64,000 nt of DNA from Thamnaconus septentrionalis (taxonomy: Eukaryota > Chordata > Actinopteri > Tetraodontiformes > Monacanthidae). This document shows, one piece after another, positions 22,410 through 33,271 of this stretch. The position numbers and the translations under genes are program-made. How positions within the stretch are numbered: the stretch's first letter is position 1; each line of letters opens with the position of its first letter. Below the pieces are notes generated by a model. That model did not search any database and had not been told where the DNA came from. It saw only the letters and a list, made by a program, of their open reading frames with translations. Where the stretch lies: NCBI GenBank assembly GCA_009823395.1, contig CM020512.1, positions 12,919,905 through 12,983,904 on the forward strand, given 5' to 3'.

Positions 22410-22791
22410 AACAGCAGCACCTTTCCTTCAATAGGGTGGCGGCCAGTAATAGTGTGGGTGGAGATGGGGAAAACTGGGTGAGTCTTCCTGGCGTTGCCCA
22501 TTTTATCTAAAGTTTTCGGAGAATAAGACGACAGGACTGCCTAAAGACTCCCCATATTGACTTTTTTTTTTTTTTTTAAATCACATTACATTACAATAGA
22601 TATGAAGAAGAGTGTGTCTGTTCCTACAATGTTAACTGCACTACATTGGCATCTTTTTCATTGGAAATCATTTTGCTTGAATTATCAGTGAGCCCGGACT
22701 TATCACCTTCAAACAGCACAGCACACAGTCAAAATTCATTCAAATATTCTGTTGGTCATATCTTCTACGATATTTTCAAATCCTTGAGCAT

Positions 22792-22926
22792 TAGAGTGGA
22801 TGTTTGATTAAAACCAAATGAGTGGTACCTTTAAACCAAGGCACATTCAAATCAGAGGTTGATTGAGAGCGGAACACCTGGCTGTCTGTGTCACTTGTTT
22901 TATTAATACTCCAAACATCAGAGATA
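22792..22926. repeat. Distal cluster repeat, copy 3
   Basis: Same word order as 14155-14395, within the part of unit C that has no counterpart in B and D. Confidence 0.65.
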
Positions 22927-22955
22927 CTAAGCTGCCATCATGTAACTAGTCACAT

Positions 22956-22956
22956 T

Positions 22957-22988
<32 letters not shown>
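22956..22988. repeat. (TG)n microsatellite
   Basis: About 14 TG units just after the distal cluster repeat. Confidence 0.9.
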
Positions 22989-22991
<3 letters not shown>

Positions 22992-23879
22992 GTGTATTTA
23001 TTAAGTATCAACTTTATCAGGATATGCACCAGGTTAAAACTGACTAGCACAGCTAGGTTAAAACTGATATTTAAAGCTAATGTTTTTTCTTGTCTTTATG
23101 CATACGTTTATTTTATACTACATAACACACACATTAGTCTAAGAGTGATTGAACATGGAGCTAATGTAGTCTTGGTGAATTATGTTTTTCTGCATTGTTG
23201 AAATATTGACTGCAGTGGTTAATGTTGACCACGGGGGGACGCTGTCAGGACTGAAGACAGGAATGGCAGTTTGGGAGGTGAAAGTGTGTTAGAATCTGTC
23301 ATGTCCATTTTGAATATCCCTTTTCCAGTATAGAGTGTACTATGAATTTTTTCTATTGTATCAACTTAAAACTGGTGGATTTAGTCATCAAAAAGGTATT
23401 GAAACATATCTGTGTCGAGGAATTCTGGTGAGGAACGAAAGGTCTCGTTGTCATTTGCAGGCTGGTCGAAATATTTATACAAATCAGTCATCATTGGGAA
23501 ATTTTACCGCAAAAATATATGTAATAATTTTTCATGTAATGGACAGTAAAACAAAAAGTGAATTTAATTTAAAAATTCTCTCAAGTCGCATTATAAACAA
23601 ACACTATCCTCTGCAGTTGCTAATGTTTATAAACAGGTCTTCTGCAAGGGTGGAATTAAATTGTCTGACAGCTTCTGTGACTCACACATGTGGTATATGA
23701 ATCTGAGATAATACTGTTTCTATGAAAAATGGTGGTTGAAGAACAAATGGACCATCAGGAAAAACAAGATTTCACTAAGCAGAAAAAAACATCAAATTAG
23801 CCTCTGTTTTAAAGGTTATATTTATCAGAGGGTTCGACAGTGCAATCATTTGGGATGCAATCATTGGGTTTCAACAGGT

Positions 23880-24146
23880 GGGTGGAGAGACATAATCTCT
23901 CCAACAGGTCCTGGGTCTTTCTCTGGGCCTCCCACCTGTGGGACATGGCCTGAATACCTCCCTGGAGAGGCATCCCAAACAGATGCCAGTCCTTTCAGTC
24001 ATGACCCAAAATTTCTGGCCATAAGTGAGCATTGGAACGTAGGTAGCGGTTTAGATGGTGAATGGAGAGTTTTGCAATAGACCAGTCCAATGACTGCATG
24101 ACAGTGGCTGCTGGCCCGATTCATCTGTCCATCTCCTGCTCCATGG
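23880..24146 (+). mobile_element. LINE-like fragment (unit C)
   Basis: Copy of the fragment at 18455-18720 with only a few substitutions, such as ataagtgagc for ataggtgagc. Confidence 0.65.
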
Positions 24147-25145
24147 TTCGTCCCCATGTATCCACTGCCGCTTTGTTTTTTTCACGTCCATTGAGGAAGT
24201 TCATCAAATATCGCTCGGCAGTTGTTTCGAACATGGCTGCACTTACACATTAAAAATGTGTACAACACATGTTCTCCCAATCAGCAACCATGACACCAAA
24301 GTGAACATGTTCATCATCAGCAGAAATGACACATCTGCAGAGAGATTTTCAAAGAAAAACAAATTACTTGTTTCATTTTTTTTTAAACTGAAGATAACAA
24401 AGGAAGGCAGTTTCACCTTATGTCTGAGACTGCAACTTGAAGCCCCTCCCAACTGACTTTGTTATCACAGCTGAATGTGATTTTACATGAATTACATCAG
24501 TTGGAGCAGCAAGGAGGAAAAAAGGAAAAAAAGTCAAATACCCCCAAATGATGAAAACCCAAACAAACGTTTGTGCGCGCACACACCGACTTCAGCACAT
24601 CTAGAAGGCTTTATAATAATGTGAAACTCTTTACAGAGTGGAAAACTTTAATTGAGTACACACAACATATTGCACATTTGCAAAAAACAAATAACTTTAA
24701 AAATACAGGCTAAGGTAGGAATAGCAACTATTTCAGAACATTTGCAAAACAAAGCAACTTAATGAAGACTGCATTAAAACCAACATTAAAGGAAACACTA
24801 AACAGTCACTGACTTGACTGCTGCTCTAATAGTGGTAGTGCAAAACTATCAAACACAGACCTACTGTGAGGTAACTATAGGAACAGAAACACCAGAAGCT
24901 GTCTAGTGATCAAAATTTCTAAAACCTTTTATATCTTTGCACTAACAAAATTTCTGCTGAGCTTGAATTGAACTAATTAGTATGTTGTCCATGTGGAAGA
25001 TGAAACATCCTGTATTATTTATTTATTCTTATATTATATTTAATATAATTGCACACTGTGAAGAAACACCCGTTTCCTTTTTCAACATTCAATCCTATAT
25101 TGAAGATGTTCAGATTGTAGGGAAAAGTATTGATCAAATAAAAAC

Positions 25146-26078
25146 TTAACCCTCTGGATGTTTTGCTTCATTTTTCTTCTTACAAAACACCAGTCTCCCT
25201 TTTCTCTGTAGATACAGCAGTGGCATAAGCAGACTGCTGGGCAGACCGATCCAGAATGTGAATGACAAGATCACACAACCTACAATCCCACCACATGGCA
25301 CCTCAAGTATGACTGAACCTGATACTAGATTCCAAATCATCTTCAACACCACCACGACCAGCACAAATACAATGACATAGAAGGCCCTCAGCTTTGATGG
25401 GTCAGCACGGAGTCTCCTCCCATTGCCTTCCCCTGGCCCTGAACGAATCAACACCCTGAGGACAGAAATACTGAATACCAATATTAAAAATACCCCCAAA
25501 GCTATCATGGAAAATAGGAAAAAGAAAATGATCCTATTGTTGGACAGCGAAAGAAAAAATGCAATCAAAATGGAAAGCAGCCAAATAAAGGCAATGAGCA
25601 CGTTTCTGGCTCTGATCCATTTCTCTCCTTTCAGACTGAGGTAGGTGACTGGGTGGACAACAGCCAGGTGGCGCTCTGCACAGGTGAGGATGTGAAACAA
25701 AATCTGCCCACACATAGTCAGAAAAAAAAGGCAATTTCCCGTCAATATTAGATTGTTATGGTTGGTATGATGGCCACAACTCATACATATACATGCTAAT
25801 ACATTGAGCAGCTCAATGAGAACCATGTGGTAGGTGAAGAGGTCAAAGTGGCTCATGGCCATCGTGCTGAAGCTCTGCTGCCTCCACTGTTTGAAACCCA
25901 GGTGGAGGATGAAGATGTAGACAGGGAGGAGGAAGACGACGGAGGTGATGGTGAAGGTGTTGGTAATGTAATTGCCAGGTGTGCTTACAAAGCATTGCTG
26001 TATCTCATCACAAAGTGGATCATGAACGGGAGGAGCAGCTGAAAGGGAGGCATTTGACCAGGAACAATTGAAAACCAT
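25146..26078 (-). CDS. Receptor copy D: atypical 7TM receptor, 310 aa
   Basis: Intact, closest overall to B but mosaic. Its N-terminal ectodomain (CDEIQQCFVSTPG) resembles C, while its EL2/TM5 (LSLSNNRIIFFF) and TM7 (IGLPSSLLMPLLYL) resemble B. The loop TNHNNLILTG before TM3 is its own. The start at 26078 is set as in B. The intron is open in frame upstream to an ATG at 26390 because unit D copies unit B, but the acceptor and donor are both conserved, so the short form is preferred. The tail ends CKKKNEAKHPEG, as in B and C. Confidence 0.85.
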   Translation of the reverse strand: MVFNCSWSNASLSAAPPVHDPLCDEIQQCFVSTPGNYITNTFTITSVVFLLPVYIFILHLGFKQWRQQSFSTMAMSHFDLFTYHMVLIELLNVLACICMSCGHHTNHNNLILTGNCLFFLTMCGQILFHILTCAERHLAVVHPVTYLSLKGEKWIRARNVLIAFIWLLSILIAFFLSLSNNRIIFFFLFSMIALGVFLILVFSISVLRVLIRSGPGEGNGRRLRADPSKLRAFYVIVFVLVVVVLKMIWNLVSGSVILEVPCGGIVGCVILSFTFWIGLPSSLLMPLLYLQRKGRLVFCKKKNEAKHPEG

Positions 26079-26192
26079 CACTCCTGACACTGGGCTGAGA
26101 TGAAGAGAGAAAGAGAAGAACATGTGAGGTGCAGTATGAAAATGCAGTGAGACAGATGACCTGTGATGGTAAAAACACACACAAAACAACAA

Positions 26193-26302
26193 CTGGTGAC
26201 TTGACCAGGGTGTAGCCCACCTTTGCCCCAAGACAACTGGGATTGACTCCAACAACACCTGTGACCCTGAGTGCAAGAGAAGTGGTGATGGAAAATTGAT
26301 GG
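26193..26302 (+). mobile_element. SINE-tail remnant in the intron of copy D
   Basis: Same sequence as 17350-17460. Confidence 0.65.
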
Positions 26303-26628
26303 AACATAAACCTGTAGAGAGAATGTCAGCTTTTTTTACTTGAACAAATGTAAAGCAACACACTGTTGAGTGGGACATGATTGATGTCACTCACATTCCC
26401 ATTTATTGATCCAAAAAATGTTACTTTATTTAACAACTGATTCATACTGAAATTACAAATACTCTCCACTTACTTTTTGAATATATCAGAAATAAGAAAT
26501 GAATTTAATAAAATGCACTCACCTTTAATCTATAAATGTTTGTTTTTTTTAAACCTCCAGTTGGCTGTGTCCCTGTCTATTTGGATTGTCCTAACCTGCT
26601 CTTTAATACTTATGCAGCAGGGTTTTTT

Positions 26629-26691
26629 GCATATTATATAACTTGTTATTGTTGGCCATCCACTCAGTCTTTTCTGTCACTGAAACTGATC
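26629..26691 (-). promoter_or_regulatory. Promoter block of receptor copy D
   Basis: Same as copy B, with the TATA box GTTATATAAT at about 26632-26642. Confidence 0.7.
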
Positions 26692-27346
26692 AACAGCAGC
26701 ACCTTTCCTTCAATAGGGTGGCGGCCAGTAATAGTGTGGGTGGAGATGGGAAAACTGGGTGAGTCTTCCTGGTGTCGCCCACTTTATGTAAAATGTTTTG
26801 AGAGTAAAACAACGACTCTCCGTATTGATTCTTGAAAAAAAAAAATCACGTCACAAACATCAGAAATGACAGAAGAGTGTTTCTGTTGTTAGAATGTTAA
26901 CTACACTACATTGGCATTTATTTTAGTGGAAATCATTTTGCCGGAAATATCAGGAGCATCACTGGACCCAAATGTTGTGTTTACAGGAGTCAGCGTGCCT
27001 GGCTGCTTTGCTGTATATTCTGTCCTGTAGTTCAGTTAATTAGCACTGCCAGCTCACATCTGGAAATCCAAAACAAACACCTAGCATATTATGAATAAAC
27101 AGGTCTTCTGCTAGGGTGGAATTAAATTGTCTGACAGCTTCTGTGACTCACACATGGGTGGTATATGAATCTGAGATAATACTGTTTCTATGAAAAATGG
27201 TGGTTGAAGAACAAATGGACCATCAGGAAAAACAAGATTTCACTAAGCAGAAAAAAACATCAAATTAGCCTCTGTTTTAAAGGTTATATTTATCAGAGGG
27301 TTCGACAGTGCAATCATTTGGGATGCAATCATTGGGTTTCAACAGG

Positions 27347-27612
27347 TGGGTGGAGAGACATAATCTCTCCAACAGGTCCTGGGTCTTTCTCTGGGCCTCC
27401 CACCTGTGGGACATGGCCTGAATACCTCCCTGGAGAGGCATCCCAAACAGATGCCAGTCCTTTCAGTCATGACCCAAAATTTCTGGCCATAGGTGAGCAT
27501 TGGAACGTAGGTAGCGGTTTAGATGGTGAATGGAGAGTTTTGCAATAGACCAGTCCAATGACTGCATGACAGTGGCTGCTGGCCCGATTCATCTGTCCAT
27601 CTCCTGCTCCAT
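27347..27612 (+). mobile_element. LINE-like fragment (unit D)
   Basis: Third copy of the fragment at 18455-18720. Confidence 0.65.
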
Positions 27613-27703
27613 GGTTCGTCACCATGTATCCACTGCTGCTTTGTTTTTTTCACGTCCATTGAGGAAGTTCATCAAATATCGCTCGGCAGTTGTTTCGAAC
27701 ATG

Positions 27704-28629
27704 ACGGACATTTTTTTCTATCTGAAGGGGCAGTGAACAAACACGACCCTCTCGTTCACGTTCTCATTGCATCTATGTAATGGCAAATTTATTTCTCACA
27801 TATGCTGAATAAATCCTTCATGATTTTTTTCAGCATTTGCGACATAGGTAAAAACTGACATTTGAAGCTAATGTGTTTCAGAACAGAAGTTTATTGTGAT
27901 GAAAAGCTTTATTCAAAGCGAAAACATTAAATTACACCACATGACTCACAATACATTAGCAGGGGCTGGGTCAAGGTGACAGTTGCTATTCGTAATGAAC
28001 TGTGCACAGAATGATCTTTGACTTTTCAATACATTTTTCCATTATTTTCATGGATTTTCTTCTGAATAAGACAATCTGTTTTGTTTGTACCATATGTCAA
28101 CAAACCATCTATCTTTCTACTTAAGGAGCATGTAATTCTACATTTCTTGACTGTTACCAAGTAATCCATTTCAATAAATAAATGATATATTATTCACAAA
28201 AAAAAATCTATATTATATTTGACTTCCCCAAGAATAGCCCTTAGAAGTGTCCCAATTAGAAATATTTCTATGTTCAGGCGTGCTAACAAATCTGTTCCAA
28301 AGTCTCAACATCTCACCTTTATGTCTGATATTTGCTGGATAGGAAGCTCCATACCACAGAAACATAATCTGAAATATCACATACATTGACATAATAGTGT
28401 GCAAGTATGATATCCTAAATCCTTATAAGCCTTAACTTTATTCAGTACTGAGCCCAAACCTCCCCGAACTGAATGAATTAAAACCTGTATGCGCTGCTTC
28501 AAGGTCATATCAATGAACCCGACAAGGTCATATTGGGTCATATCATGTTTCATCATTGATAAAACATTTTAGAACCTTTTAACAAACTTTTCCAGTGGTC
28601 AGATGGATAAGAATTGATCAAATAAAATC
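27704..28629. other. Spacer between unit D and copy E
   Basis: AT-rich unique sequence with no recognisable gene. It contains the presumed 3' UTR of copy E. Confidence 0.5.
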
Positions 28630-29556
28630 TTACCTCTTTTGATGTTTTGGTTCATTTTTCCTTTTTAAAAGTCTCCATTTTCTCTGGAGATATAACAGTG
28701 GCATAAACAGACCGGGGGGGAGGCCGATCCAAAATACAAAGGCCAAATACCCACAGTTTCCACTCATACATGGATTGGGTTCAATCACCAAAGAACCTGT
28801 TATCACATTCCAACTCAGCCTCAACACCAGCACTGCCAGGATGCCTACAAGGACACAGAAGGCCCTCAGCTTTGATGGGTCAACATGGTGTCTTCCCTCA
28901 TTCCCTTCCCCTGGCCCTGAACGGATCAACACCCTGAGGACAGAAAGACTGAATACCAAGATGAGAGATAGTTCAAAAGCTGTGAGTACAAAAACAACCA
29001 CGTAAGCTTCACGAGTCTCTCTCTGGAAAACGCTCGCTGTCGCCAAAATGGAAAGCAGCCAAACAAAGCCGATGGTCACGTTTCTGGCTCTGTTCCATTT
29101 CTCTCCTTTCAGACTCAGGTAGGTGACTGGGTGGACGACAGCCAGGTAGCGCTCTGCACAGGTGAGGATGTGGAAGAAAAGCTGTCCAGATATACCTTCG
29201 CTTGAAAGGATGGTTCCCATCAACATAAGCTGCGCATTATTAGCATGGATGCCACAACATGTACATATACCAGCTAAGACGTTCAGCAGCTCAAAGAGAA
29301 CCATGTGGTAGGTGAAGAGGTCAAAGTGGCTCATGGCCATCGTGCTGAAGCTCTGCTGCCGCCACTGTTTGAAACCCAGGTGGAGGATGAAGATGTAGAC
29401 GGGGAGGAGGAAGACGACGGAGGTGACGGCGAAGGAGCTGACAAGGTAACTGCCAAGTGTGGATTTAAAGCATTGATGTGTGTAAATTAAAAATTGATGA
29501 GCAGACAAAGGAGCAGATGTAAAGGAGGCATTTGATGAGGAACAGTTGACAGACAT
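28630..29556 (-). CDS. Receptor copy E: atypical 7TM receptor, 308 aa
   Basis: Intact. It starts MSVNCSSSNAS (two sequons), the start shared with G and H. It is clearly diverged from B-D in the N terminus, the loop before TM3 (CCGIHANNAQLMLMGT), EL2 (QRETREAY) and EL3 (EPNPCMSGNCG), but identical in the LGFKQWRQQSFSTMAMSHFDLF block and nearly so at ERYLAVVHPVTYLSLKGEKWNRARNV. TM4 has the Trp in FVWLLSI. TM7 is GLPPGLFMPLLYL, with Pro-Gly where relatives have Ser-Ser. Basic tail KRKNEPKHQKR. The 5' non-coding exon and promoter lie at about 29845-30050. A short SINE-like word (gcgacttgtttggggtgta) survives in the intron near 29677. Confidence 0.85.
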   Translation of the reverse strand: MSVNCSSSNASFTSAPLSAHQFLIYTHQCFKSTLGSYLVSSFAVTSVVFLLPVYIFILHLGFKQWRQQSFSTMAMSHFDLFTYHMVLFELLNVLAGICTCCGIHANNAQLMLMGTILSSEGISGQLFFHILTCAERYLAVVHPVTYLSLKGEKWNRARNVTIGFVWLLSILATASVFQRETREAYVVVFVLTAFELSLILVFSLSVLRVLIRSGPGEGNEGRHHVDPSKLRAFCVLVGILAVLVLRLSWNVITGSLVIEPNPCMSGNCGYLAFVFWIGLPPGLFMPLLYLQRKWRLLKRKNEPKHQKR

Positions 29557-29987
29557 CTCTCATGACACTGGGCTGAGATGGAGAGAGAAAAGAAAATGTA
29601 AGATTCAATGTGACAATTAAAAAAGAGATGACTTATAATATACTATTCAATGGATAAGAAGACACAGAAACCAACTAGCGACTTGTTTGGGGTGTAACCC
29701 TTTCATCATTATTCACTTCACATCTGACATCTTGAAAGAAAGAAAACTTTGTAATTGAAAGATCACAAGTTATACTAACTGCTTATTCAGCACTTCATCT
29801 TTTGAATGCATCATAAAAAAATTACATCCATAGGAGAAAATATGCTCACCTTTCGTGTACATGTATAATTTTTTTCAATGCAACCTCCAGTTGATGACTG
29901 TCAGTTGGATGCATCCCAGTGTGTCTGGACTGTGCACTTGCTTGTTGATCTCCTAATAAGCTCTCCAACGCTGTTGCAGCTGGTTTT

Positions 29988-30050
29988 TTGCATGTTATAT
30001 AATCGGTTATTGTTGGCCATCCACTCTGTCTTCTCTGTCACTGAAACAGA
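29988..30050 (-). promoter_or_regulatory. Promoter block of receptor copy E
   Basis: On the - strand the CAGTGACAGAGAAGAC and GAGTGGATGGCCAACAATAA words precede the TATA box at about 29993-30003. The exon 1 donor (gtgagca on the - strand) is near 29850. Confidence 0.65.
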
Positions 30051-30099
30051 TTTTCAATCGTACCTTCCCCCCAGTAGGGTGGGGACATTCAAGTGAGGA

Positions 30100-31161
30100 T
30101 GGACATACATACAAAAAAAAAAAAAAAAATGAATAGGTCTACCTGCTACCTACATCAGGCTCTCCCAACTGGAAAGAAAAGTGCAAGGCACAGAGGGTCA
30201 CAGAAATTGGAAACAAACAGCTAGCAGGACCAATGAACAGGTCCTCTGTGAGGGCGGCACCACCTTCTATGTAGGTGAGCCCTCAGTGATCTGACAGATT
30301 TCTGTGACTCAAATATGTGAAAAATGAATGTGAGATGTTGATGTTTTGGGTGAAAATGCTGGTAGGTGAAGACCAAATGACCAAATCAGAAAAAAACCTG
30401 AAAACGGCAAACTACCACTTACAACATTTCTCACCTTTAAACAGCAACGTCAAAATGTATTCAAATACTATAGTCAGACTTTCCATTAGTGATAGGTTCC
30501 ACGATGTTTTCATATCTTTGAGTGTTTGTGCGGATGCTTGATTAAACTTTATTTAAACCAACCATTTCAAATACAGGAAGTCTTTCTGCCTCTTTCCTGC
30601 CTCGTAATAAAAAAGCATGTAATGTTGTTAAAAGGGCATCTAAATCAATCGGAACGTACTGAGCCCTGTGGTGAAATTCAAAAACTATTCTTCATCGTTG
30701 GCCACGAGATAATACCGTGCGGTCATGACATGGTCAAAAGGACAAATGTAATAGTTGATAATTGATGCGTGGCCACCGGATTCTTTTGTTGTAATTTTCA
30801 TGCATGCAGAAGCTATATGGTACGGAGTAAAAAGTTTGTACTCGTAGATATGAAAGTTTTGCGCTGAATGTAGAGGGCTAAGAAATGACCAAGAACGGAA
30901 CATGAAACAAGACTTTTTTGATTACAAATCTGAATAGTTTTATGTCATCTGTTACAGATTTCAGGGGAATACGTGACATAGTTTATATTGTAACTTTTTT
31001 CTACATTTAAAATGTATTTGTTTTTATTATTTTACAATTGTTCAATTTTTGCTCAATATAAAAGAATCTTGTTCTACCATCAGCAACGATACATCGACTT
31101 GAAATCAAATGAAAAGTTTGAAAAAAACAATAAAATCAGACACCACACCCTCCAGAAGTTG
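30100..31161. other. Spacer between copies E and F
   Basis: Contains a poly(A) run at about 30112-30130, diverged remains of the distal cluster repeat near 30528-30560, and unrecognised AT-rich sequence. No gene. Confidence 0.5.
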
Positions 31162-31631
31162 TTAATAAATCAAAACTTTAGCTGTCAGTTGTTTTGGTTC
31201 ATTTTTTTTCTTACGGAATAGTTTCTCTTTTCTCTTTAGATATAGTAGTGGTATTATCAGGCTGCTGGGCAGACTCATCCAATATGTGAATAACAAGAAT
31301 ATACACCTTACACTGATTTGTTGACTTGGCAGAAAGAACAAAAAACCTGTTGTGACATTCGAAGCCAGCCTTAACACTAGCACTACCAGCACGCTGACAA
31401 TGACATAGAAGGCCCTCAGCTTTGATTGGTCAACAAGGGGTCTTCTCCCATTCCCTTGCCCTGGCCCTGGTCCTGAACAAATCAACCCCCTGAGGACACA
31501 AAGACTGAATAGCAAGATCAGAAATAGATGCAAAAATGTTAGTCCATACAGCAAATTGTCATTATTACCACTCTCATCCACCAAACTGATCACCGCTTCT
31601 GAAACCAAACAAAAGGTACAACCATGAGTTC
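31162..31631 (-). pseudogene. Receptor copy F: 5'-truncated receptor fragment
   Basis: Encodes only the C-terminal half of a receptor. Homology begins at about EL2/TM5 (SLVDESGNNDNLLYG) and runs through FSLCVLRGLICSGPG, the DQSKLRAFYVIV loop-TM6 region and TM7 SLPSSLIIPLLYLKRK to a Lys-rich tail. TM1-TM4 are missing and an in-frame stop lies just upstream (31630-31632). Only about 280 bp separate it from the 3' end of copy G, so a deletion removed its 5' half and promoter. Loop 3 has a PGP insertion. No start codon or promoter can be assigned; treat it as a dead fragment. Confidence 0.8.
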
Positions 31632-31911
31632 ATTGACTCGTGTGACGATATGCACTGATTAACCTTCAAAATGACCCACAGACACGGTGCTGATCTTAAG
31701 GATAAGCATTCCATGCTGTGCAGTATCATATACACGTACACTTTACTTGAACATAAAGAACTTAAAGCCTCACAGTAAAACAACCTAAAAAAATCTGTCA
31801 TCACGTTACTTGGTTGTTTGTTCTTTATTTTCATTTCTTTTAAACAAACATTCAATCATTTTCACGAACTTTTACAATAGTGTGATGGACAAGTATTAAT
31901 CAAATAAAAAC

Positions 31912-32838
31912 TCAACCCTTTGGATGCTTTGGTTCACTTTTCTTTTTACTAAGTCTCCATTTTTTTTGCAGATATAACAGTGGTATTAGTAGACTGGAGG
32001 GCAGACCGATCCAGAATGTGAACAACATGAGCTGACAATTTTCACTATTTTTGGCACTTGGCTCAGATACAAAAAAAGCTGATATTAAATTCCAGATCAG
32101 CCTCACCGCCACCACTACCAGCACACTTACAATGACATAGAAGGCCCTGAGCTTTGATTGGTCCATGTGCCATCTTCCCCTATTCCCTTCCCCTGGGCCT
32201 GAACGAATTAACCCCCAGAGGACAGAAAGACTGAATACCAAGATAAGGAATAGTTCCAAAACTGTTATCAAAAACATGAAAAAGTAACTTTCAGTACTTT
32301 CCCACACAAAAAAAAATACTGCCATCAAAATGGAAAACAGCCAAGTAAAGGCAATGAGCACATTTCTGGCTCTGTTCCATTTCTCTCCTTTCAGACTGAG
32401 GTAGGTGACCGGGTGGACAACAGCCAGGTAGCGCTCTGCACAGGTGAGGGTGTGAAACAAAAGCTGTCCAGATAGGCATACAAATAAAAGGGTGTTTCCC
32501 GTCCATAGAAGATTGTCATGATTGGTAAGAATGCCACAACACACACATATGCACCCTATGACGTTAAGCAGCTCAATGAGAACCATGTGGTAGGTGAAGA
32601 GGTCAAAGTGGCTCATGGCCATCGTGCTGAAGCTCTGCTGCCTCCACTGTTTGAAACCCAGGTGGAGGATGAAGATGTAGACGGGGAGCAGGAAGACAAT
32701 GGAGGTGATGGTGAAGGTGGTGACAACGTAACTGCCAAGCGTGGTTTTGAGACATTGGTGCATGTAGACAAAAAATAGATGAGGAGAGGAAGGAGCAGAT
32801 GGAAGGGAGGCATTTGAGGTGGAACAGTTGACTGACAT
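31912..32838 (-). CDS. Receptor copy G: atypical 7TM receptor, 308 aa
   Basis: Intact, starting MSVNCSTSNAS at 32838 after the conserved acceptor. Distinct features: TM2-EL1 reads NVIGCICVCCGILTNHDNLLWTG, EL2 is VWESTESY, loop 3 has a Trp in VLWGLIRSGPGEG, and TM7 is GLPSSLLIPLLYL (Ile in place of the Met of B-E). Its tail is KKKSEPKHPKG. The intron (about 32844-33085) is about half the length of that in B, and carries a SINE-tail remnant. Copy F lies immediately downstream. Confidence 0.85.
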   Translation of the reverse strand: MSVNCSTSNASLPSAPSSPHLFFVYMHQCLKTTLGSYVVTTFTITSIVFLLPVYIFILHLGFKQWRQQSFSTMAMSHFDLFTYHMVLIELLNVIGCICVCCGILTNHDNLLWTGNTLLFVCLSGQLLFHTLTCAERYLAVVHPVTYLSLKGEKWNRARNVLIAFTWLFSILMAVFFFVWESTESYFFMFLITVLELFLILVFSLSVLWGLIRSGPGEGNRGRWHMDQSKLRAFYVIVSVLVVVAVRLIWNLISAFFVSEPSAKNSENCQLMLFTFWIGLPSSLLIPLLYLQKKWRLSKKKSEPKHPKG

Positions 32839-32938
32839 CACTCTGACACTGGGCTGAGATGGAGAGAAAACGAGAAGACATTGACAGCTAGGTGACCTAT
32901 AATGTACCATTTCCATATGTCAAAACACGTAAACCAAC

Positions 32939-33012
32939 TGGTGTCTTGTCCATGGTGTAACCCTGCCTTTGCTCCAAGACAGCTGATAAACTCCAGTCAA
33001 CAAAATCGATGG
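32939..33012 (+). mobile_element. SINE-tail remnant in the intron of copy G
   Basis: Diverged relative of 17350-17460: gtgtcttgtccatggtgtaa, then ctccaagacagctgataaac and cgatgg. Confidence 0.5.
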
Positions 33013-33208
33013 AACATAAACCTGTATAAAGAACCTTTTGAATAAATCAGACATAAATTTGTCCTTTTTCATAAAATGTACTCACCTTCTCTGGCTGTAT
33101 ACAGAATGTTCTTTTTAGTTTGATCACTGGTTGGCTGTATCTCTGATTCTGGACTGTGCACTTATTTATCCCACTGGGCTTTTCAACACTGTTGCAGCTG
33201 GTGTTTTT

Positions 33209-33271
33209 GCATATTATATAATCAGTTATTGTTGTCCATCCTCTTTATCTTTTCTGTCACTGAAACTAGTC
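33209..33271 (-). promoter_or_regulatory. Promoter block of receptor copy G
   Basis: On the - strand TTTCAGTGACAGAAAAGA precedes the TATA box ATTATATAAT at about 33212-33222. The exon 1 donor is near 33085. Confidence 0.65.

Larger units (their letters stand above)
18823..24247. repeat. Segmental duplication unit C (about 5.4 kb)
   Basis: Second tandem unit. It is longer than B and D because of a hAT insertion at 20570-21970 and a non-homologous stretch at about 22510-23650. It lacks about 140 bp of the 3' flank present in B and D (junction near 19276). Confidence 0.85.
24248..27703. repeat. Segmental duplication unit D (about 3.5 kb)
   Basis: Third tandem unit, colinear with unit B over its whole length. 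Homology ends at tttcgaacatg (about 27703), where unique sequence begins. Confidence 0.85.
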
